From contig NZ_CACZDK010000019.1 in NCBI RefSeq assembly GCF_902779965.1, positions 1 through 56,966 on the forward strand: a stretch of 56,966 nt of DNA. Reading direction: 5' to 3'. A model generated the notes under the pieces. The model made no database searches, was not told where the DNA came from, and worked only from the letters and a program-made list of their open reading frames with translations. This document shows positions 52,366-56,966 of this stretch, piece by piece. The first letter of the stretch is position 1; each line of letters opens with the position of its first letter. The DNA comes from Fibrobacter succinogenes (GTDB taxonomy: Bacteria > Fibrobacterota > Fibrobacteria > Fibrobacterales > Fibrobacteraceae). The position numbers and the translations under genes are program-made.

Positions 52366-52396
52366 AAATAGAAAAGGCACCCCGTCTGGGGTGCCT
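52366..52396 (-). terminator. terminator between M48 and GH45 genes
   Basis: AAGGCACCCC / GGGGTGCCTT stem with a 4-nt loop; the T-rich side (TTTTCTATTTG) lies on the minus strand after the GH45 stop. It probably also ends the convergent M48 transcript. Confidence 0.8.
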
Positions 52397-52415
52397 TAAA
52401 CCTTCCTATGAAAGA

Positions 52416-54074
52416 TTAGAATTGTGCCTTAAGAGCTTGCGGGCATGGAACTTCTTTATAAGTGTGGTTCGGGTTGCCTGCGGCTTCCATCCATGTAGCG
52501 AGGAAGAGGCAGCCTTCCTTGGCTTGGGGGTCGTTTGCAAAGGAGCTGTTGCATTTCTTGGTGAGGCATTCTTTACGCTTGGTGAGAAGGTCGCCGTTGT
52601 AGCCAACTTCTTCTTCGCAGTCGGAAAGGAGACCGCCGTACTGTTTGCCTTGTGCACCCCAACCCATGCCTGCACAGCCGTTAAATGCACCTACGCCACC
52701 GCCCGGAATCATGATGTCGAACTGGCCACCCTGCACATCGTAACCGATGTTGGATGCCATCACGACGAGAGTCTTGCCCTTGAGTGCCTGGTGGTTTGCC
52801 TTGGTTTCGTACTTGCCTGTACCGGTAAAGGTGAGAGCGAAGCACTTGCCGCATGTTGCATCGTTACCCGGAGTTGCAGCGAACGCGTAGGCGAGCTTGT
52901 CGCTCACGATTATAGGAATCTGGCTTGTGCAAGTGGTGCCCTGGCCACCGGAGCAGATGCTACCATTCGTGTTGCCGATCGGGGTCTTGCCCTTGGCATC
53001 GCAAGTCTTGGCAGCGCCGCCGTGTTCCGGCCATGCACAGTGAGGCATGCAGCAATCCCAATAACGGGTGGCAAAGCCCTGCTGTCCACCGGCGCCTGCA
53101 TTGAGGTACTGGGCTTCTTCAGCGGAAGCGTTGGGGTTGCTCTGTGAGCTCGAAGATTTGGGAGCACTGCTGCTAGAGGATTTCAGCTGGCTGCTAGAAG
53201 ACTTCGGTTGACTGCTGGAAGACTTCGGCTGTTGCGTAGACGAAGAGGACTTCACGCTGGAGCTGGACTTCGGCTGTTGCTGTTGAGACGAGCTGCTTGC
53301 CGGTGCGGCGCCAGTCATGTTTTGGCAATTCTGATTGTTCGGGTCGTAATAGCAGTTTAATTTGCAGGATTCATCGTAGGCGTATTTTTCGCCTTTAGAT
53401 CCCGTCTGTTGGTCGTGATATCCAACGCATTTATCCGAGGCGCTGTCGTAGCATTGGCCGTTGCATTGCTTGTCCGACTTGGCGGAGGAAGATTTTGGCT
53501 GTTGCTGCGAAGAAGAGCTTGCCGGCTTTGGCGGGTCAATCTTCTGCGAAGAGGAAGAGGCAACCGGGTTCGGAGTCTTGGCAGAGCTAGAACTCGGGCC
53601 CGAAATGAATACAGACGAGCTACTTACGATAATGCCTGAGCCAGAATTTGCTGCGGAAGAGGAGTTTGGCGTAACGACTCCGCCTGAAATTTTATTTCCC
53701 AGAAGATCAGTCTTGGAACCATCAGGGTTGGTGATGGTCTTATCCGGATTCACGATGGGAAGCGTCGCGAGGTTCACGTTGGCAACAATCGTATTGCCGT
53801 TTGCATCAACGATGGTATTCGTAGCGACATCGAATGTGCCGACAGGAATGCTATTTTCGTTGGTGACAAGATAAGTGCCTGTTCCGTTGGGCACAATCAA
53901 GAAAGTCTGTGTGCCTACCGTAATCTTCCAGCAGCTTTGATCTACTTCAAGCGCTGGTTTTGGTGTGAGTATTGCTCCAGTGTCTTGTGGTGTGGAGGCG
54001 AGATCTTCGGAACAGTTCCATGCAATAAAGGAAAGGCCGAAAATGGCGAGGGTTTTGAAAAATTTATTCTTCAT
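52416..54074 (-). CDS. GH45 endoglucanase-like lipoprotein with Cys-rich insert (copy 2)
   Basis: 552 aa from the ATG at 54074. Signal followed by Cys21 (FIAWNC). Residues ~48-108 carry one copy of the ~60-residue module shared with the other GH45 lipoproteins. Residues ~138-200 and ~258-318 are Ser/Gln/Pro/Lys linkers with repeating PKSSSS. Between them sits a ~50-residue module with six Cys (CNGQC..., SCKLNCYYDPNNQNC) found only in this copy, perhaps a binding domain. Catalytic domain from ~325: RYWDCC (Asp340 base) and GQFDIMIPGGGVGAFNGC (acid Asp). No RBS; TAGTAT ends 5 nt before ATG. Upstream neighbour is another GH45 gene. Confidence 0.93.
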   Translation of the reverse strand: MKNKFFKTLAIFGLSFIAWNCSEDLASTPQDTGAILTPKPALEVDQSCWKITVGTQTFLIVPNGTGTYLVTNENSIPVGTFDVATNTIVDANGNTIVANVNLATLPIVNPDKTITNPDGSKTDLLGNKISGGVVTPNSSSAANSGSGIIVSSSSVFISGPSSSSAKTPNPVASSSSQKIDPPKPASSSSQQQPKSSSAKSDKQCNGQCYDSASDKCVGYHDQQTGSKGEKYAYDESCKLNCYYDPNNQNCQNMTGAAPASSSSQQQQPKSSSSVKSSSSTQQPKSSSSQPKSSSSQLKSSSSSAPKSSSSQSNPNASAEEAQYLNAGAGGQQGFATRYWDCCMPHCAWPEHGGAAKTCDAKGKTPIGNTNGSICSGGQGTTCTSQIPIIVSDKLAYAFAATPGNDATCGKCFALTFTGTGKYETKANHQALKGKTLVVMASNIGYDVQGGQFDIMIPGGGVGAFNGCAGMGWGAQGKQYGGLLSDCEEEVGYNGDLLTKRKECLTKKCNSSFANDPQAKEGCLFLATWMEAAGNPNHTYKEVPCPQALKAQF

Positions 54075-54237
54075 AGTGTATACTAAGCCCTTGAAAAGTT
54101 GCACCCATGAATCCAATCATCCCAGCGTAAAGATAAAATCTTATTGAAAAAAATGCTCGTAAATAAGAGTAAAAAGAACTAAACAGGGATTAGTTGTGAG
54201 GCCTAACACAACTTGTTTATTATCAAAGACTTACAAA

Positions 54238-54266
54238 AAAGAAAAACGCCCCGATTGTGGGGCGTT
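54238..54266 (-). terminator. terminator of GH45 copy 3
   Basis: ACGCCCC / GGGGCGT stem with a 5-nt loop; minus-strand T run (TTTTCTTTTTTG) follows. Confidence 0.85.
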
Positions 54267-54289
54267 TACTTTCGTTTTAGACTTTTCTA

Positions 54290-55972
54290 TTAGTACTTGT
54301 CCTTGAGCACTTGCGGGCATTCCACTTCCACATAGTTGTGTTCCGGATTACCTGCAGCGCCCATCCAGTCGGCAAGGAAGAGGCATCCCTTTCTTGCTTG
54401 TTCATCGTTGGAGAAGGACTTGTTGCACTTTTCGGTGAGACAGCTCTTATACTTTGCAGCGGAGTATTTAGTTTCGGTTTCGCAGTCGGAGAGGAGACCG
54501 CCATACTGTTGACCTTGGCTGCCCCAGCCCATCTGGCTGCAGCCATTAAAGGCACCAACGCCACCACCCGGAATCATGATGTCGAACTGACCCTGGTTCA
54601 CGTCGCCACCGATGTTGGTCACCATGATGATGAGCTTCTTGCCTTTGAGCTTTTTGGTATTTGCGTTGGTTGAGCTGTAGTGCCCTTCGCCAGTAAACGT
54701 GAGCTGGAAGCATTTGCCGCACTGTCCGCCGTTGGATGCAGGCACTGCTGCGAATGCGAATGCCATTTCGGTACAGCCGTCAACTGTGAACGGAATCTGG
54801 CTTGTGCAAGTGGCACCTGCGCCGCCGGAGCAAACGCTGCCGCTGCCGTTACCGATGGTGTTCTTGCCTTTGGAATCGCAAACCTTGGCCGGATTTCCAC
54901 CAGAGTTTTCGTTCCAGGAGCAGCTCGGCATGCAGCAATCCCAGTAACGGGTTGCCCAGCCAGAACCGCTTGCGCCGCCCTTGGTCTTGATGGTCGGGCA
55001 TTGGCCGGTGACAGCTGAAGAACTGCTGCTCTTCGGTTGAGAAGAACTGCTGCTCTTCGGTTGAGAAGAACTGCTGCTCTTGGGAGTGGAACTACTGCTC
55101 TTCGGTTGAGAAGAACTACTGCTCTTCGGTTGAGAAGAACTGCTCAAGACGGGCGCCTGCGAGCTTGAAGAAACGACAGGAGGAACATAGTCTACGCATT
55201 TTCCACCCGGCAAAAGAATCGGGAGTGCTACGATGTTCGCTGTTGTAATCGGGGTTCTCTTATCGGTTTTGTAGATAGTTCCCGTTGTGAAGTCGACATA
55301 ACCGATGGTGGTTCCGTCCGGCGATGTGACAACGGTGGTTTCATAAATGAGATAGTCACCCGTTGCATCCTTCAAGTGGTATGCCGGTTGCACAATTTTG
55401 TAACGGACACCATCCCCATTAATAATTGGTTGCATTGCAAGGTCGATGTTATTGACAATCGGATTGCCAGAAAAGTCGATTATGTTCACAACTGTATTTT
55501 GGACTGCAACGGCCGTACCGACTAGATTGCCGGTTTTATCTGTTACCGTGAAATCTTCATAGATAAGGTAGTCCTTGTCTGCTTTGAGATACCAAGCGCT
55601 AATGCAAGACGAAATGGATGCATCGGGTTGTGGGACTGGATTTGTATTGCACTTCGACGGATCACCAGTGAGCTTCGTCGTTTTGCTTAAATCCACTTGG
55701 TTGATCAAAATGTTTCCGGCCATGTCCTTGACAACGGCAGCTGTTGTGCCTGGAAAAAAGACAATCGTACCGACTTGTTGGTCGGCAAGGTCTGTAACTC
55801 TTTGGTCTTGGTATGCCAGTAATCCTTGATCGGGGAAGTACCAAGCGTCTGCGCATGGTACAGGAATTTCACTGCCGCCATTATCGCTAGGCGACGGCTT
55901 ATCGTCTGAACAAGAGCAAACCAGCATAAGAGTCCCGAGCGAAATCAGGGACTTCAAAAGGGGATAATTCAT
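54290..55972 (-). CDS. GH45 endoglucanase-like lipoprotein with triple N-terminal module (copy 3)
   Basis: 560 aa from the ATG at 55972 (RBS GAGGA). Lipobox LVCSC. Three consecutive ~60-residue modules occupy residues ~30-270: each runs AWY-x4-D-YLIY/LAY..-VTD-x(3-6)-VGT-x8-10-D-x-GN-x-I-x(2)-DL. A short linker of PKSSSSQ repeats (~275-325) leads to the catalytic domain: RYWDCC (Asp base) and GQFDIMIPGGGVGAFNGC (Asp acid). It is tandem to copy 2 with its own terminator, so each is transcribed separately. Probably a cell-surface cellulase with substrate or surface-binding modules at its N-terminus; module role is unknown. Confidence 0.93.
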   Translation of the reverse strand: MNYPLLKSLISLGTLMLVCSCSDDKPSPSDNGGSEIPVPCADAWYFPDQGLLAYQDQRVTDLADQQVGTIVFFPGTTAAVVKDMAGNILINQVDLSKTTKLTGDPSKCNTNPVPQPDASISSCISAWYLKADKDYLIYEDFTVTDKTGNLVGTAVAVQNTVVNIIDFSGNPIVNNIDLAMQPIINGDGVRYKIVQPAYHLKDATGDYLIYETTVVTSPDGTTIGYVDFTTGTIYKTDKRTPITTANIVALPILLPGGKCVDYVPPVVSSSSQAPVLSSSSQPKSSSSSQPKSSSSTPKSSSSSQPKSSSSSQPKSSSSSAVTGQCPTIKTKGGASGSGWATRYWDCCMPSCSWNENSGGNPAKVCDSKGKNTIGNGSGSVCSGGAGATCTSQIPFTVDGCTEMAFAFAAVPASNGGQCGKCFQLTFTGEGHYSSTNANTKKLKGKKLIIMVTNIGGDVNQGQFDIMIPGGGVGAFNGCSQMGWGSQGQQYGGLLSDCETETKYSAAKYKSCLTEKCNKSFSNDEQARKGCLFLADWMGAAGNPEHNYVEVECPQVLKDKY

Positions 55973-56517
55973 AGAAGTTCCTCGGATAAAAATCTCCAAA
56001 CACCTCTATTAAAGATAGAAATATTAGATATAATGTCTTGTAAAAAAACTTTTCAGGCAAAAATAGTGTTTTGCAAATCACATTGAGTGCTATGAGGTGG
56101 TCGAGGTTTTTATGTCCGAAGTACCATCGAAAATTTTTTTGTCTTTTTCGGTTTTCATTTTTTGAACAACTTTCTTGGTGGCGCCTGTCGATTGAATTTT
56201 GATTTGATTGAATATCAATGTGTTACGGAAACCGGGAAAAATTGTAAATCTTTGTAAAATTACATCATGTAAAAAAGATTTTACAATTGAATAGGCTACG
56301 AAAGCTACGTGTGTTATGAATTTGTGAAGAATGTTGATAAAATGTTGGAAAATTGGTTTTATAGTTGAAATAAAATATTGAACCTTTGAAATTTGAGCAA
56401 AAAAGGGCATTTGGACGTAGCAAATTGGCCGTGATTTTGGTCACCGAAAATGTCCCCGAAAACCTGTGGATAAGTCCGAAAAACCGCATTTTTGGCGAAA
56501 TTTCAAAAGAAAAAATC
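55973..56517. other. intergenic region upstream of tuf
   Basis: No supported gene. Contains a long AT-rich inverted repeat (ATTGTAAATCTTT / AAGATTTTACAAT at ~56239-56288) and one perfect DnaA-box 9-mer (TTATCCACA on the minus strand, 56465-56473). Confidence 0.5.
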
Positions 56518-56545
56518 TTGCAAATAATCTAGAAATTATTAAATT
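56518..56545 (+). promoter_or_regulatory. tuf promoter (-35 TTGCAA, -10 TAAATT)
   Basis: TTGCAA (56518-56523), 16-nt spacer, TAAATT (56540-56545), about 110 nt before the start codon, leaving a leader of ~105 nt. Same -35 and spacing as the rrn promoter at 461-488. Confidence 0.6.
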
Positions 56546-56656
56546 TGTGTTCCAATTTCGCAGAGTACCGCTTCCTATGCTTTGCGAAAATCCGGAGAAC
56601 TCAAGTAGTTCTCTTGAACTTGAAGCGATAAACCTTCTGCTGAAGAAGAGGAAAAA

Positions 56657-56966
56657 ATGGCAAAAGAACATTTTGACAGAAGCAAGCCGCACTGCAACAT
56701 CGGCACCATCGGCCACGTTGCACGTTGACCACGGTAAAACCACTTTGACCGCTGCAATCTGCACCACCCTTGCTGCTAAGGGTCTTGCCGCTGCAAAGCG
56801 TTTCGACGAAATCGACAACGCTCCGGAAGAAAAGGCTCGTGGTATCACGATTAACACCTCCCACGTGGAATACACCACCGCTAACCGTCACTACGCACAC
56901 GTCGACTGCCCGGGGCATGCTGACTATGTGAAGAACATGGTGACTGGTGCTGCTCAGATGGACGGC
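56657..56966 (+). pseudogene. tuf: elongation factor Tu, 5' part, with 7-base frame-breaking insertion
   Basis: EF-Tu carries aminoacyl-tRNA to the ribosome. The frame from ATG 56657 (RBS GAGG) reads [21 protein letters not shown], then seven extra bases (GCACGTT, 56720-56726) that near-duplicate the local sequence cause a stop (TGA 56726-56728). After removing them the normal sequence resumes: [55 protein letters not shown], up to the window edge. The G1 P-loop GHVDHGKT is the exact place of the break. The gene is essential, so a sequencing/assembly error or a second intact tuf copy elsewhere is more likely than true loss. Confidence 0.85.

Noticed and set aside
54139-54237. Additional small gene between the two GH45 genes
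   Set aside because: Only short frames without RBS; the space is filled by promoter-like and terminator sequence.
56465-56473. DnaA box upstream of tuf
   Set aside because: One perfect 9-mer alone is expected by chance in DNA of this length and composition.

Overview
The window looks like a chromosomal segment of a Fibrobacter-type cellulose degrader (phylum Fibrobacterota, near F. succinogenes). This is an inference from three GH45 endoglucanase-like lipoproteins with Ser-rich linkers, many secreted or lipid-anchored proteins of unknown function, the gene repertoire and the style of the intergenic repeats. It carries the 5' end of a 16S rRNA gene, one tRNA-Met, about 47 protein genes (some broken) and the start of tuf.

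Layout. 1-0.5 kb: 16S rRNA 5' end with its promoter (minus strand). 0.8-14.4 kb: mostly minus-strand genes: a GH45 lipoprotein, purM, a CNMP-binding/DUF4388 protein, a BtuF-like binding lipoprotein, a NYN-like protein, a decayed secreted-protein gene, TPR and LivJ-like periplasmic proteins, a nucleotidyltransferase, a metallophosphoesterase and tmk. 14.6-23 kb: a frameshifted small lipoprotein gene, secA, then plus-strand genes for a histidine acid phosphatase, a TPR protein, an Fe-type alcohol dehydrogenase and LemA. 23.2-28.8 kb: a strongly AT-rich three-gene minus-strand block that looks like an acquired anti-phage island: a Septu-like ATPase/HNH pair (PtuA/PtuB-like) behind a large AAA_13-type ATPase whose C-terminus has a possible PrrC/RloC-like Arg-x3-Glu...His signature. 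29-37.2 kb: a glycosyltransferase, small enzymes and two pairs of paralogous secreted proteins of unknown function, interleaved with palindromic repeats.

31.6-41.7 kb is a chromosome-segregation region: six parS-like sites (TGTTTCACGTGAAACA or one mismatch) lie upstream of rsmG-parA-parB, followed by an M23 peptidase and a bactofilin. One parS site lies inside a glyoxalase/VOC-family gene, within an in-frame insert of about 118 codons built from the same palindromic modules found in the neighbouring intergenic spaces. 42-52.4 kb: CpdA-like phosphodiesterase, tRNA-Met, GT4 glycosyltransferase, DUF4954 protein, CbxX-type AAA ATPase, and a BatD-like/LemA/M48 membrane-proteostasis cluster. 52.4-56 kb: two more GH45 lipoproteins in tandem. 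56.6 kb to the end: tuf, interrupted by a 7-base insertion.

The most unusual features are the AT-rich defence block, the parS-bearing repeat array with its in-frame insertion into an enzyme gene, several repeat families found both between genes and in frame inside genes (secA, parB, a glycosyltransferase, a phosphatase, a binding protein), and an uncharacterised ~60-residue module plus a Cys-rich module in the GH45 lipoproteins. All functional calls come from reading the sequence and knowledge of families; no database search was run.
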